A program made the translations under genes and the position numbers. The notes under the pieces are model-generated. The model was given only the letters and a program-made list of their open reading frames with translations. It did not search any database and was not told where the DNA came from. From Sediminibacillus massiliensis (lineage in GTDB: Bacteria; Bacillota; Bacilli; Bacillales; Amphibacillaceae), in the NCBI RefSeq assembly GCF_900156915.1, contig NZ_LT732535.1, forward strand, positions 3,669,078-3,733,077: DNA of 64,000 bases. The letters run 5' to 3'. This document shows positions 1-9,103 of the stretch, piece by piece. The number at the start of each line of letters is the position of its first letter. Within the stretch, counting starts at the first letter, position 1.

Positions 1-645
1 TTCGGGTACTGGGTGTTTGAAGGCGACTGGCAGGAAGGCCAACGTCCATCCTGGAATTACCGGGCAGAAGATGGCGGCGGAATTATCGTCGATATGTTTG
101 CACATTGGCGTTACGTGATCGATAACTTGTTTGGCCCTGTTCGTGCGGTGTCTTGTCTGGGTGCTACCCATATAGAGGAACGCATCGATGAGAACGGAGA
201 GAAATACACATGTACCGCCGATGATGCCGCATACGGTACTTTTGAATTGGACGGAGGAATTATCGTACAGGCAAACTCTTCCTGGGCAGTAAGGGTAAAC
301 CGTGATGACTTGTTGACCATACAAGTGGATGGAACAGAAGGAAGTGCTGTAGCTGGATTGCGCGATTGTAAGACGCAACACCGTGTCAACACGCCGAAGC
401 CTGTTTGGAATCCGGATATTCCAAATCCACATGATTTCTTATCCCAATGGGAAGAGGTACCTGATAACCAAGTATTTGATAATGGGTTCAAGGTACAATG
501 GGAACTGTTCTTGAAACATGTGTTCGCGGATGAACCATTTACATGGGATCTGTTAGAAGGGGCTAAAGGAACACAATTATCCGATCTTGGCTTGAAGTCA
601 TGGAAAGAAAGACGCTGGGTCGATGTACCGGAATTGAATGTATAG
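1..645 (+). CDS. Gfo/Idh/MocA-family oxidoreductase, C-terminal part (5' end outside window)
   Basis: The reading frame is open from the first base, so only the last 214 codons are present. The N-terminal NAD(P)-binding Rossmann half lies upstream of the window. What remains is the C-terminal alpha/beta substrate domain. It carries a GGG-x5-D-x3-H pattern (GGGIIVDMFAH), the usual place of the Asp/His substrate and catalytic residues of this family. The protein is expected to oxidise or reduce a hydroxyl on a sugar or cyclitol in the cytoplasm. The stop at 643-645 overlaps the aggaggg ribosome site of the next gene, so the two are surely cotranscribed. Substrate is unknown. The partners (DUF993 and a TIM-barrel isomerase) suggest a three-step sugar conversion. 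Confidence 0.85.
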   Translation, partial: FGYWVFEGDWQEGQRPSWNYRAEDGGGIIVDMFAHWRYVIDNLFGPVRAVSCLGATHIEERIDENGEKYTCTADDAAYGTFELDGGIIVQANSSWAVRVNRDDLLTIQVDGTEGSAVAGLRDCKTQHRVNTPKPVWNPDIPNPHDFLSQWEEVPDNQVFDNGFKVQWELFLKHVFADEPFTWDLLEGAKGTQLSDLGLKSWKERRWVDVPELNV

Positions 646-657
646 GAGGGTGAACAA

Positions 658-1833
658 ATGGTTGGTAAATTAATATTGCCAGGAGAAGGACGGAAGCTCT
701 ATACGTATCAACCAAGAGATGCAGCGCCGTTTGATATACCGAAAGGAAAAACATTTCAAAATAGGACAGCATTCTCTGCTGCCCATGTTGTCGCAGATCC
801 TTTGGCTGATACAGATCCGTTGACAGATGGACAGATTGACTGGGATACGACGATGGCATACAGACACCATCTTTGGTCGTTGGGGCTGTCAGTGGCAGAA
901 GCAATGGACACTGCCCAGCGCGGAATGGGATTGAACTGGGACCGTGCTAAAGAATTGATCAGTCGCTCTGTCAAGGAAGCAAAAGCTGTCGGCGGTAGGA
1001 TAGCGAGTGGTGTTGGAACGGACCACCTGGCTCCGGGCCCAGAGGTTACCCTGGAGGATGTCGAGGCGGCATACGAAGAACAATGTTCTTTTGTCGAAGG
1101 GGAAGGCAGTCAGGTCATCCTGATGGCCAGTCGTGCACTGGCAGCTTGTGCGAAAGGACCTGAAGACTATGCCAGGGTATATAACAAAATTTTAAGCAAT
1201 GTATCCGAGCCGGTCATTTTACACTGGCTGGGTGATATGTTCGACCCGGCCTTGGAAGGTTATTGGGGGCATACAGATATAGATGCCGCAATGGAAGTCT
1301 GCCTCGGCATCATCCGTGACAATGAGGACAAAGTGGATGGCATCAAAATATCCCTGCTGGATGCAGGCAAAGAAATCAAGATGCGCCGCCTGCTTCCGGA
1401 CAGCGTCCGTATGTACACGGGAGATGATTTTAATTATCCGGAATTGATTAAAGGGGATGAACAAGGTTACAGTCATGCGCTGCTGGGAATTTTTGACGCC
1501 ATTGCACCGGCTGCTGCGGCAGCTCTTCATGCTTTAGATGAAGGGGATATTTCGACGTATGATTCTATCCTTGATAAAACTGTTCCATTATCAAGGCATA
1601 TCTTCCAAAAACCTACTTTTTCTTATAAAACAGGGGTCGTATTCATGGCGTACTTGAATGGCCACCAATCACATTTCAGAATGATTGGCGGAACCGAAAG
1701 TGCTCGTTCTATCACACATCTTGCTGATCTGTTCGTGATGGCCGACCAGGCAGGGTTATTGGAAAAACCGGAATTGGCAGCAGAACGGATGAAGCTTGTC
1801 CTTGCTCAGGCAGGCATTCAACAGGGGGTATAA
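658..1833 (+). CDS. DUF993-family protein (dihydrodipicolinate synthase-like, TIM barrel)
   Basis: This 391-aa cytosolic protein begins 6 bases after an aggaggg site. I recognise the DUF993 family (distant relatives of dihydrodipicolinate synthase/N-acetylneuraminate lyase aldolases) from the N-terminal block and from GIASGVGTDHLAPG near residues 114-127. The segment VDGIKISLLDAG (about 227-237) places Lys230 where DHDPS-type enzymes carry the Schiff-base lysine; that functional reading is inference. An aldol cleavage or dehydration of an oxidised sugar acid or keto-sugar would fit the flanking oxidoreductase and isomerase. The next gene starts 3 bases after the stop. No characterised activity is known to me for this family in this context. 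Confidence 0.75.
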   Translation: MVGKLILPGEGRKLYTYQPRDAAPFDIPKGKTFQNRTAFSAAHVVADPLADTDPLTDGQIDWDTTMAYRHHLWSLGLSVAEAMDTAQRGMGLNWDRAKELISRSVKEAKAVGGRIASGVGTDHLAPGPEVTLEDVEAAYEEQCSFVEGEGSQVILMASRALAACAKGPEDYARVYNKILSNVSEPVILHWLGDMFDPALEGYWGHTDIDAAMEVCLGIIRDNEDKVDGIKISLLDAGKEIKMRRLLPDSVRMYTGDDFNYPELIKGDEQGYSHALLGIFDAIAPAAAAALHALDEGDISTYDSILDKTVPLSRHIFQKPTFSYKTGVVFMAYLNGHQSHFRMIGGTESARSITHLADLFVMADQAGLLEKPELAAERMKLVLAQAGIQQGV

Positions 1834-1836
1834 GTT

Positions 1837-2652
1837 ATGGCTGACTTAATGGAAAGATTGAGTTTAAACCAAATAACAACCGAAAAATGGAGTTTAAAAG
1901 AAGCGGTGGATGGCTGCGTCCGTGCGGAGATTCCCTGGATTTCGATTTGGAGGCATAAAATCGCCGAAATCGGCTTGCAGGAGAGCAAGCGTATCGTCAA
2001 GGATGCAGGTTTAAACGTTTCAAGCATCTGTCGGGGCGGTATGTTTCCGGCCCCTACAGCCAAAGAACGGGAAGAGCGGCTGGACGATAACCGGCGTGCT
2101 GTTGAGGAAGCAGCTGAGTTGGGTACGGATACGCTGGTGCTGGTCTGTGGGCCGTCACCGGACCGCGACATTGATACAGCCCGCAACTATGTGGAAGAAG
2201 GAATCGAAAAACTTGTCCCGTTCGCCCAGTCACATGGTGTAAAGCTCGGCATCGAACCGCTTCATCCCATGTACGCAGCAGACAGATCTGTCATTAACAC
2301 TTTAGGACAGGCCAATACAATTGCAGAGAAATACAGTCCTGAACAAGTTGGTGTTGTGGTTGATGTTTTCCATGTATGGTGGGATCCGGAATTATACCAG
2401 CAAATTGAGCGGGCAGCCGGCAGGATTGTTGGTTTCCATGTATCAGACTGGATTGTCCCTGTGCCGGATATATTCAAAGGCCGTGGGATGATGGGAGATG
2501 GAGTAATTGAAATCAACCGGATGCGCCAGGCTGTGGAACAGGCCGGCTATCACGGACCGATTGAGGTGGAAATCATCAACCAGGCAATCTGGGACCGTCC
2601 CGGGGATGAAGTGCTCAGAGAGATAAAAGAACGATTTTCCAAACACGTGTAA
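1837..2652 (+). CDS. Sugar phosphate isomerase/epimerase (AP endonuclease 2-like TIM barrel)
   Basis: A 271-aa soluble protein of the xylose-isomerase-like TIM-barrel family. Candidate divalent-metal ligands are visible in the usual order: Glu140 (GIEPL), Asp176 and His179 (VVDVFH), His201 (GFHVSD) and Glu243/245 (IEVEI). Such enzymes isomerise or epimerise sugars or keto-sugars. The gene follows the DUF993 gene by 3 bases, with a purine-rich acaggggg site ahead, and ends in a strong terminator, so it is the last gene of the operon entering the window. Gfo/Idh plus TIM-barrel pairs are known in keto-sugar pathways such as levoglucosan use. Substrate here is unknown. Confidence 0.8.
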   Translation: MADLMERLSLNQITTEKWSLKEAVDGCVRAEIPWISIWRHKIAEIGLQESKRIVKDAGLNVSSICRGGMFPAPTAKEREERLDDNRRAVEEAAELGTDTLVLVCGPSPDRDIDTARNYVEEGIEKLVPFAQSHGVKLGIEPLHPMYAADRSVINTLGQANTIAEKYSPEQVGVVVDVFHVWWDPELYQQIERAAGRIVGFHVSDWIVPVPDIFKGRGMMGDGVIEINRMRQAVEQAGYHGPIEVEIINQAIWDRPGDEVLREIKERFSKHV

Positions 2653-2654
2653 AA

Positions 2655-2700
2655 AAGAAAGAAAGGACTGCCACCCGGCAATCCTTTCTTTCTTAAATTT
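2655..2700 (+). terminator. Rho-independent terminator of the oxidoreductase operon
   Basis: Stem aagaaagaaaggactgcc (2655-2672) pairs with ggcaatcctttctttctt (2677-2694) around a 4-base loop. The 3' arm is T-rich and followed by aaattt. It starts 3 bases after the stop codon of the preceding gene. Confidence 0.8.
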
Positions 2701-2729
2701 GGTACTTTTCAAAGTAATACATTTGAGGC

Positions 2730-3536
2730 AAACTGCGACATAGTGACAATTCTATTTCTTGTTGTTCTGAAGATCGTTGAGCGCATGGCCTCGCTGCGGC
2801 AGAACACTTCGCTTTCCGCGGGCACGGCCTCAGCCAGGGGACTACTTGAATAAGCTTCCTTGCTCCCTTTGGGACTGCGATTACTCGTCCCACCGAAAAC
2901 CGTGGGTCGAGGAATTCACTACGAAGCTTGACTGGAAGACGCAGACCCATCACTAGGGGTCTTCGGACTCGTGGGACTGCGATTACTCGCCCCATCGAAG
3001 ACCTTTCGCTGTCCTGCAGGAGTCTGCGTGTTCTGCCTTCGCTTTTAGATTTTTTCTGAATTTTGGCTAGGGAATATTCCATGTTAAACAAATCTAGGAC
3101 CTTTTCCCACTTGATTAGATGTTATCCAAAGCGAAGGAAAAATGCGACACTCCTTGAAAAGTAAAGGTCAATTTTCTGCGGTGTAAATGAATGGATATCC
3201 TTTCAACATTCTGGGATTCCAGAACCAGGAAGTACTGTAATCGCAAGAGTCAACTTGTTCTGCCTCTTGCTACATAAGGTTTTTCTCCATTCTTGTTAGG
3301 GAGACCATGTTAGATACATTTCAGGGTCACTTCTCACCTAATCAGAAAAATATACCGAGCTGCGGAAAAATGCGAGACTCCAGTGGGAAAGGAATAGTCT
3401 GAAGACCCCGCAGTTGGCGCTTTTTGCCAGCGAGAAGGCTGAAGCGTTCCCCACGGAAAGCGAGTATTTTTCCGCAGCGTCGGCTTACCACTCCATCCGA
3501 AAAGGAGGAATTGACATAAAAGTTATGTCGCAGTTT
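2730..3536. repeat. Dispersed inverted-repeat element, copy 1 (807 bp, MITE-like)
   Basis: Bounded by 13-bp perfect terminal inverted repeats, aaactgcgacata at 2730-2742 and tatgtcgcagttt at 3524-3536. Inside are GC-rich modules that are themselves inverted: ggcagaacac at 2798-2807 pairs with gtgttctgcc at 3028-3037. A right-hand module (about 3358-3480) is the reverse complement of the left module of copy 2. This is the longest of three copies (others at 42115-42659 and 62148-62712) and seems to hold extra module material in the middle (about 3100-3350). No convincing ORF or transposase is present. The remaining gap up to 3606 shows nothing else. Confidence 0.8.
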
Positions 3537-3606
3537 ATATTTTTTCCGATTCCATGAGTTTTCACGGGGTGAATAATCGCAATTCCATAGTCATCTGGAA
3601 AACAGC

Positions 3607-5622
3607 CTAGATTTTAAACTTACCAACTTGTTCATTTAATTCTGATGATAGCTTTTCCAGGTCGATTGCGCTATTTGATACTTCTTCCATAGATGTACTG
3701 GATTGCTGGGTTGATGCTGCCACTTCTTCCACCCCTGCAGCTGATTCCTCTGATACAGCAGCTATCTCTTGAATGGATTCATTCATCTGCTGGCTATTAC
3801 TGCTTACTTCTTGTAGATGGTCCGTTATTTCATTAATCTGTTTAACCATATCTTTAACAGAGTCGTCAATATGCCCAAATGTCTCACCGGTTTTCCCGAT
3901 TTTTTGCGAACCTTTGTCGACTTCCTGGTAACCAGCTTCTAAAGATTTGGCGACAGAACTTGATTCCGATTGAATGTTGCTCACGATTTCGGTTATATCA
4001 CCAACTGAACTGGATACCTGTTCTGCCAGCTTGCGGACTTCATCAGCGACTACAGCGAAACCTTTTCCATGCTCGCCAGCCCTGGCTGCTTCTATCGCAG
4101 CGTTCAATGATAATAAGTTGGTTTGTTCGGCAATTTCGTTGATTACCTGGATAAGTTTAGAGATTTCCTTTGATTGAGCATCCAAACCTTGAACCTTTGA
4201 AACGGCTTCTTTGACAATTAATTCTATATTCTTCATTTGCATTACAGAATCTGTCATCAAGCCGCTTCCCTCATTCGTCATGTTAAGTACCTTGGCAGAA
4301 GTTTCGGATATCTGTTCACCGCTCTGATGTGCTTGGTCAATTTTTTGGACAAAGTTCGTCATCATCTCAGATAGTGTAGTAGAACTTGTAGCCTGCGATT
4401 CAGCACCGGCAGATAATTCTTGCATGGTTGAAGCGATTTGTTCACTGCCTTCTCTAACCTCCGTGGCAGCCTGTGTTAAATAAGCACTTTGCCCAGATAA
4501 GGACTGGGAAGCTTCGGATACATTATGAATGAGAGATCGGAGACTTTCTTTCATCTGTTCAACGGACCGGGCAAGCTGACCGATTTCATCTTGGTTTTTA
4601 TTTTCAAGATTTATGGATAAGTCGCCTTCTTCCACTTGTTTCATTTTTTCTTTCAAAGTACTGATCGGTTTGGTAATCCGTTTGGTTATCAACAAAGTGA
4701 TCAGTGCGGACAGAAGAAGAACGATGATAAGACTAATGGCAATCGGAATCAGAATAGGCTGGGCTTTTTTCGCGAATTCCTCTTTATTTACTGTTCCGAT
4801 AATGATCCAGTTCATTCTGTCATTGATCGAATATCCTAATGCTTTTTCTTGACCTTCCAATTCATAATCGACTGTACCGGAATCCTCCTTTTGAGCGATG
4901 ATTTGCTCGTAAAAGTCCTCGCTTGAGAAATCCTTGCCTATGTACGCAGAGTCTGGGTGCAAAATGAATTTACCTGTTTGGTCCATCACAGCTGCATAGC
5001 CTGTTTCACCTACTTTGGCGGTTTTGACCATATCCATAACAGCCTGCATGTTAATATCAAATCCTAATACACCTACAGCAGTACCATTGCTCGTGACTGT
5101 CTTGGCCGCACTAACAGTGAGTTCGCCGGAGTCGGCATCGATATAAGGTTCCGTCCAGATTACTTCTCCGGTATTTTCCAAGGCGGTCTTATACCATGGC
5201 CTTGTACGGGGGTCAAAATCTTCCGGAAGATCCAATTCAGGAGATGTCAGCATTTCTCCGCTTTCTTCTGTTCCTAAGTAGGTGGTCTGAATAGCTTCCT
5301 CGGTGGAAGAAGCGTCTTCTAGAGAATTCATCATTTCGTCCCGCTGGTTTTCAAAATTGGTGAATTGCTCTTGCTCAGCATAGTAACTAATGGTTTGTTC
5401 TTGACTTTGCAGGAATGTTTCAAAAGATTCATTTAACAGCTTTGTCTGGCTTTCAACATTTTCAGTCAGTTCCTTGGTTGTTAAAGACACGCTGAAAGTA
5501 TAGCTGATTGTTCCGATAACTGCTCCTGCAACCAATATCAAAGTTATGAATGGGATAAGGATTTGTCTTTGGAGTGTCTTTGTGAAAAAGTTACGTGTTC
5601 TTTTCGTCTGTTTCTTTGGCAT
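3607..5622 (-). CDS. Methyl-accepting chemotaxis protein (dCache, HAMP, MCP signalling domain)
   Basis: A 671-aa membrane chemoreceptor. Order: cytoplasmic basic N-terminus, TM1 (about residues 18-42), an extracellular ligand-binding region of about 245 residues with dCache character, TM2 (about 288-312), HAMP, then a long coiled-coil signalling domain. The signalling domain contains the near-invariant hairpin tip around [19 protein letters not shown] and ends with a FKI tail. It signals to CheA/CheW and controls the flagellar motor. The start is preceded by gaggagg (5634-5640). A sigma-D type promoter lies upstream. It is divergent from the sugar-processing block, so a sugar or pectin-derived ligand is possible but unproven. 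Confidence 0.92.
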   Translation of the reverse strand: MPKKQTKRTRNFFTKTLQRQILIPFITLILVAGAVIGTISYTFSVSLTTKELTENVESQTKLLNESFETFLQSQEQTISYYAEQEQFTNFENQRDEMMNSLEDASSTEEAIQTTYLGTEESGEMLTSPELDLPEDFDPRTRPWYKTALENTGEVIWTEPYIDADSGELTVSAAKTVTSNGTAVGVLGFDINMQAVMDMVKTAKVGETGYAAVMDQTGKFILHPDSAYIGKDFSSEDFYEQIIAQKEDSGTVDYELEGQEKALGYSINDRMNWIIIGTVNKEEFAKKAQPILIPIAISLIIVLLLSALITLLITKRITKPISTLKEKMKQVEEGDLSINLENKNQDEIGQLARSVEQMKESLRSLIHNVSEASQSLSGQSAYLTQAATEVREGSEQIASTMQELSAGAESQATSSTTLSEMMTNFVQKIDQAHQSGEQISETSAKVLNMTNEGSGLMTDSVMQMKNIELIVKEAVSKVQGLDAQSKEISKLIQVINEIAEQTNLLSLNAAIEAARAGEHGKGFAVVADEVRKLAEQVSSSVGDITEIVSNIQSESSSVAKSLEAGYQEVDKGSQKIGKTGETFGHIDDSVKDMVKQINEITDHLQEVSSNSQQMNESIQEIAAVSEESAAGVEEVAASTQQSSTSMEEVSNSAIDLEKLSSELNEQVGKFKI

Positions 5623-5672
5623 TAAATTGTCTGCCTCCTCGTGGTGGTATGATGAAATAGTCCTATAATCAA

Positions 5673-5699
5673 TTATCGACTGAATAGTTCAATTGTTTA
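5673..5699 (-). promoter_or_regulatory. Sigma-D (motility) type promoter for the chemoreceptor gene
   Basis: Read on the minus strand: TAAA (5699-5696), 15-base spacer, GTCGATAA (5680-5673). The known Bacillus sigma-D consensus is TAAA-N15-GCCGATAT. It lies 51 bases upstream of the start codon, as expected for a chemotaxis gene. Confidence 0.6.
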
Positions 5700-5824
5700 G
5701 AAAAGATAATAAGAAAAAGTTTTACCGAAAGCCGGATTCAAATGTCTTATTTCCCTTCTTTATAGAAGGATTGTGTCAAAGAATGCAGAAAAAGATAACC
5801 ATCAAGGATAAGGGGGATGTTTGC

Positions 5825-6787
5825 ATGAAAATAGGATTAGTGGGTACAGGAGGGTTTAGCAGACTTCACGCTGGTCTGCTTGAAAAGATGAAAGATGTCG
5901 AGATATCAGCTATTTGTGGACGTTCGACAAGAAAAGCGGAAGAAATGGCAGCCGGTTTTGGTGCAAAAGGATATGGCGCGTTAAAGTCCATGCTAGAGGC
6001 AGAAAGTCTGGATGCTGTATATATTTGTGTCCCGCCAATGGTCCACGGAGTAATCGAAGAAGAACTTATTCAAAGAGGAATTCCCTTTTTCGTCGAAAAG
6101 CCGCTTGGCGTTGATGATGAACTTCCAAATCATATTTGTGAATTGGTCGAAGAGCGCTCATTGATCACATCTGTGGGTTACCATTTTCGGTATCTGGAGT
6201 CTGTCGAGAAAATGAAAGATCTCTTGCGTGGCAGCAAAATAGGCATGGTTACAGCTAACTGGAGCGGGAGCATGCCAGAAGTAAAATGGTGGAGGGATAA
6301 CAACCAGTCCGGGGGACAATTTGTAGAACAGACAACACATCTTGTAGACCTGCTCCGGTTTCTTTGCGGTGAGATCGATGAAATCCATGCATTCTTTGGT
6401 GAGGGCCATTTGAAAAATGTATATGAAAATGTCACTGTTCCGGATGTCGGTTCAGTAAACATGAAGTTGAAAAACGGCGCCGTTGCCAACTTTTCGAATA
6501 CATGTATACTTCCTGCTGGAACAGGAGACGTCCGTATGGTTTTTTATACCGAAAAAGGCATTTTGGAGTGGTCGCCAAAGCAGTTGAAATGCATTGAAGC
6601 AGGCCGTGACACCATTTATCGTTTTCATGATAATCCATATCTGAAAGAAAGTGAGATATTTTTGGATGCAGTACGGCACGGGAAGGATAATGGCATATTA
6701 AGTCCTTACCAGGATGCTGTAAAAACACAACAAATCACCCATGCGGCCACAGTTTCTGCCCGAGACAGGTTCTCGGTTAAATTGTAA
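5825..6787 (+). CDS. Gfo/Idh/MocA-family oxidoreductase
   Basis: A 320-aa NAD(P)-dependent sugar oxidoreductase. The frame is open further upstream, but the ATG at 5825 (MKIGLVGTGG) has aaggggga 7 bases ahead and starts directly at the Rossmann GxGxxx loop, so I chose it. EKPLG (about residue 95) is the canonical family motif carrying the catalytic lysine. GGQFVEQTTHLVDLLRF carries the C-terminal His-x3-D segment. The stop at 6785-6787 is 19 bases before the next start, so it is cotranscribed with the SGNH hydrolase. Substrate is unknown; a pectin-derived sugar is likely from context. Confidence 0.85.
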   Translation: MKIGLVGTGGFSRLHAGLLEKMKDVEISAICGRSTRKAEEMAAGFGAKGYGALKSMLEAESLDAVYICVPPMVHGVIEEELIQRGIPFFVEKPLGVDDELPNHICELVEERSLITSVGYHFRYLESVEKMKDLLRGSKIGMVTANWSGSMPEVKWWRDNNQSGGQFVEQTTHLVDLLRFLCGEIDEIHAFFGEGHLKNVYENVTVPDVGSVNMKLKNGAVANFSNTCILPAGTGDVRMVFYTEKGILEWSPKQLKCIEAGRDTIYRFHDNPYLKESEIFLDAVRHGKDNGILSPYQDAVKTQQITHAATVSARDRFSVKL

Positions 6788-6806
6788 CCAAGGGAAGGTG
6801 ACAAAA

Positions 6807-7538
6807 GTGGGATTAATAGAAATAGCAGCAAAAAAATCAAAAGACTTGAACAGTGGGCCGCCTGTGACGATTGCTTTTTTGGGAGATAGTGTGACCCAGG
6901 GGTGTTTTGAGTTGGTAAAGGATAGAAATGGAAAGATCGATACGGTTTTTGAGCAGGAGGCAGCCTACCATCAACTGTTGAAACAGCGGCTCGCAGAAAT
7001 TTATCCTTCCGCTCCTATTACTGTGATAAATGCAGGTATCTCGGGGAACAGTGCCGGAGATGGTTATGGAAGGCTGAAAAGGGATGTTCTACAGTATTCG
7101 CCAGACCTTGTGGTAGTTTGTTTCGGATTAAATGATTGTATGAAAGGAAAACAAGGCCTCAAGGACTATGAGTGGTCATTAACCAATATTTTTGAAGAAC
7201 TGAGGGCCTCTGCCATCCCTGTAGTCTTTATGACTCCGAATATGATGAATACATATATCCACCCTTCGATAACTGATGTGGATTTTAGAGAAATGGCCCA
7301 AGAAACTATGGACGTCCAGAACTCGGGTATATTGGATTTATATGTGGATAAGGCCAGAAAGACTTGTGAACGGTTTAGTTTTCCGGTATGCGATTGTTAC
7401 AGGATGTGGAAGACACTAGCCGGGAAGGGTACAGATATCACCAGTCTTTTATCCAATCACATTAACCATCCGACACGGAATATGCATCATTTGTTTGCGG
7501 AAGAGCTATTTCGATCGATTGTGCTGGAAAATATATGA
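6807..7538 (+). CDS. SGNH/GDSL hydrolase, probable carbohydrate acetylesterase
   Basis: A cytoplasmic enzyme of about 243 residues without a signal peptide. Block I is FLGDSVTQG (nucleophile Ser). Block II is GISGNSAGDG (Gly oxyanion). Block III is VVCFGLNDC (Asn). The His block is near NHPTRNMHH at the C-terminus. This is the SGNH tetrad. The frame is open from 6741, but GTG 6807 has gggaaggtg just upstream and is preferred. In the Bacillus subtilis yes cluster, related enzymes (RhgT/YesT, YesY) deacetylate rhamnogalacturonan, so removal of acetyl groups from imported oligosaccharides is the likely role. That specific activity is inference. Confidence 0.8.
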   Translation: MGLIEIAAKKSKDLNSGPPVTIAFLGDSVTQGCFELVKDRNGKIDTVFEQEAAYHQLLKQRLAEIYPSAPITVINAGISGNSAGDGYGRLKRDVLQYSPDLVVVCFGLNDCMKGKQGLKDYEWSLTNIFEELRASAIPVVFMTPNMMNTYIHPSITDVDFREMAQETMDVQNSGILDLYVDKARKTCERFSFPVCDCYRMWKTLAGKGTDITSLLSNHINHPTRNMHHLFAEELFRSIVLENI

Positions 7539-7560
7539 GTCACTTTTGATGTGTAAAAGT

Positions 7561-7596
7561 GAGAATCAACGATTGACGGATTCTCCTCTTTTTTTT
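7561..7596 (+). terminator. Terminator after the SGNH hydrolase gene
   Basis: gagaatc (7561-7567) pairs with gattctc (7579-7585), followed by cctctttttttt. A second small hairpin, cacttttgatgtgtaaaagtg, lies immediately upstream. Confidence 0.6.
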
Positions 7597-7655
7597 GAAC
7601 ATTTATGACTGTTTTTTATATATTCGAAATAGTAAGTCATTTGTTAAGATAGTAA

Positions 7656-7669
7656 TGTAATCGCTTACA
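7656..7669 (+). promoter_or_regulatory. CcpA cre-like site upstream of the sugar ABC importer
   Basis: tgtaatcgcttaca, nearly palindromic, one mismatch to the known consensus TGWAARCGYTWNCW. It lies 38 bases before the start of the binding-protein gene, so glucose repression of the importer is likely. Confidence 0.6.
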
Positions 7670-7706
7670 AGTGATTGCGGATAAAGCAGACAAGGGGGAT
7701 GTAGTA

Positions 7707-9014
7707 ATGAAAAAATCAGTGCTTATGCTTTTGGGAATGCTTATGATTTTGTGGCTCGCAGCATGTAGCGACAATGATCAGACCTCAGGGGAATCCGGAG
7801 ACGGTTCAGGCGAATCCGGGAATTCTGGAGACGGAGAAATCACCTTGAGAATGGCTTGGTGGGGGGACCAGCCTCGAAATGATTATACTACTGAAGTTAT
7901 CAAAATGTATGAAGAGCAAAATCCGAATGTGAAAATTGAAGCAGAATACGCAAACTGGGATGATTATTGGCAAAAACTGTCTCCGCAGGCAGCAGCAAAC
8001 GAATTGCCGGATATCATTCAAATGGACTTATCGTACTTAGCGCAATATGCACAAAGCAACCAACTTGCTGATCTAAACGAATACCTTGGCAATCAGATAG
8101 ATACGAGCAACATGACAGAGGATTATGTAAATGGCGGTCAAGTGAATGACGGCATTTACGGGCTTAATCTAGGGGTGAATGCATTAGGTTTTCATTATAA
8201 TCCTGCAAAGTTGGAAGAAATCGGCTCTGAAAGCTCCGCTTTGGAGGATTGGACTTGGGAAGATTATCAAGCCCTTTCAGATCAAGCAGTTGAACAGGGG
8301 ATTTATTTTGACACCGGTTTCAAAGCAGACGTATTTTTCAACTATTATCTACGTACTCAGGGAGCCCGCTTATATGCGGAAGATGGCAGTGGCTTAGGAT
8401 ATGATGACGATCAGTTGTTTGTCGACTTCTTCTCGATGATGGCAGATCAAGTAGATAAAGGGGCTACACCTACACCTGATGTACTCGCACAGCTTACAGG
8501 AATTGAGGATGATCCGGTGGTTAAAGGGGAAGCAGTTGGGATTTGGCAATGGTCCAACCAATTTGTCGGCTTGCAACAAGTTGCAGACGCTGACTTGGAA
8601 ATCGCACCAATGCCTGGACCGAACGCGTCCGAAGGGCTTTTCTTAAAGCCGAGTATGTTCTTCTCTATTGCTCAAAACTCTGAGCATAAAGAAGCAGCAG
8701 CAGATTTTCTTAACTTCTTTGTAAATGATGTAGAGGCAAACAAATTGATTCTTGGTGACCGCGGCGTACCAGGCTCGTCCGAAGTGAAAGAAGCATTGAT
8801 GTCAGAGATTTCAGATGCACAGCAACAGGTCTTCGAATATGTAGAATGGGCAGAACAAAACAGCTCACCTATGGGTGCTCCAGATCCAGCTGGTGCGGGT
8901 GAAGTAATTGAACTGCTTGATCAATTGGCTGAGCAGATCAGTTATGGTCAGGTGTCCCCTGAAGAAGCAGCAGAAAACTTCAGGAACCAGGCGGAAAGCA
9001 TGCTGGGTCAATAA
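7707..9014 (+). CDS. Sugar ABC transporter substrate-binding lipoprotein (family 1)
   Basis: A 435-residue extracytoplasmic binding protein. The ATG at 7707 follows aaggggga and gives a textbook lipoprotein signal: two Lys, a hydrophobic core, and the lipobox LAAC with Cys20 as the lipid anchor. A Ser/Gly/Asp-rich linker precedes the mature domain, which begins ITLRMAWWGDQPR, typical of carbohydrate-uptake family 1 solute-binding proteins. It should deliver an oligosaccharide to the two permeases encoded next. It is comparable to YesO of Bacillus subtilis, which takes up unsaturated rhamnogalacturonan products; ligand identity is inferred from gene neighbours. No ATPase gene is present nearby, so a shared MsmX-type ATPase is expected. 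Confidence 0.9.
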   Translation: MKKSVLMLLGMLMILWLAACSDNDQTSGESGDGSGESGNSGDGEITLRMAWWGDQPRNDYTTEVIKMYEEQNPNVKIEAEYANWDDYWQKLSPQAAANELPDIIQMDLSYLAQYAQSNQLADLNEYLGNQIDTSNMTEDYVNGGQVNDGIYGLNLGVNALGFHYNPAKLEEIGSESSALEDWTWEDYQALSDQAVEQGIYFDTGFKADVFFNYYLRTQGARLYAEDGSGLGYDDDQLFVDFFSMMADQVDKGATPTPDVLAQLTGIEDDPVVKGEAVGIWQWSNQFVGLQQVADADLEIAPMPGPNASEGLFLKPSMFFSIAQNSEHKEAAADFLNFFVNDVEANKLILGDRGVPGSSEVKEALMSEISDAQQQVFEYVEWAEQNSSPMGAPDPAGAGEVIELLDQLAEQISYGQVSPEEAAENFRNQAESMLGQ

Positions 9015-9032
9015 GTAAAGGAAGGAAGGAAG

Positions 9033-9060
9033 GTATAGCTGGTTTTCATGACCAGCTATC
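9033..9060 (+). terminator. Intercistronic hairpin between binding-protein and permease genes
   Basis: Perfect 9-bp stem atagctggt (9034-9042) / accagctat (9051-9059), extendable by ggaagg/cctcc. There is only a weak T-run. Such hairpins usually protect the upstream message and lower expression of the permeases relative to the binding protein. Confidence 0.6.
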
Positions 9061-9103
9061 CTCCTTTATTTCTCTACATAACCTTTGGAAAGGGGTTGAG
9101 TAC

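Noticed and set aside
2730..3536. Repeat copy 1 as an insertion sequence with transposase
   Set aside because: No transposase-like frame is found on either strand; the longest frame (2693-3091, minus) is GC-module translation only.
5693..5824. N-terminal extension of the oxidoreductase at 5825
   Set aside because: The 44 extra codons lack a ribosome site, are Lys-rich and lie over the chemoreceptor promoter; the Rossmann strand begins at 5825.
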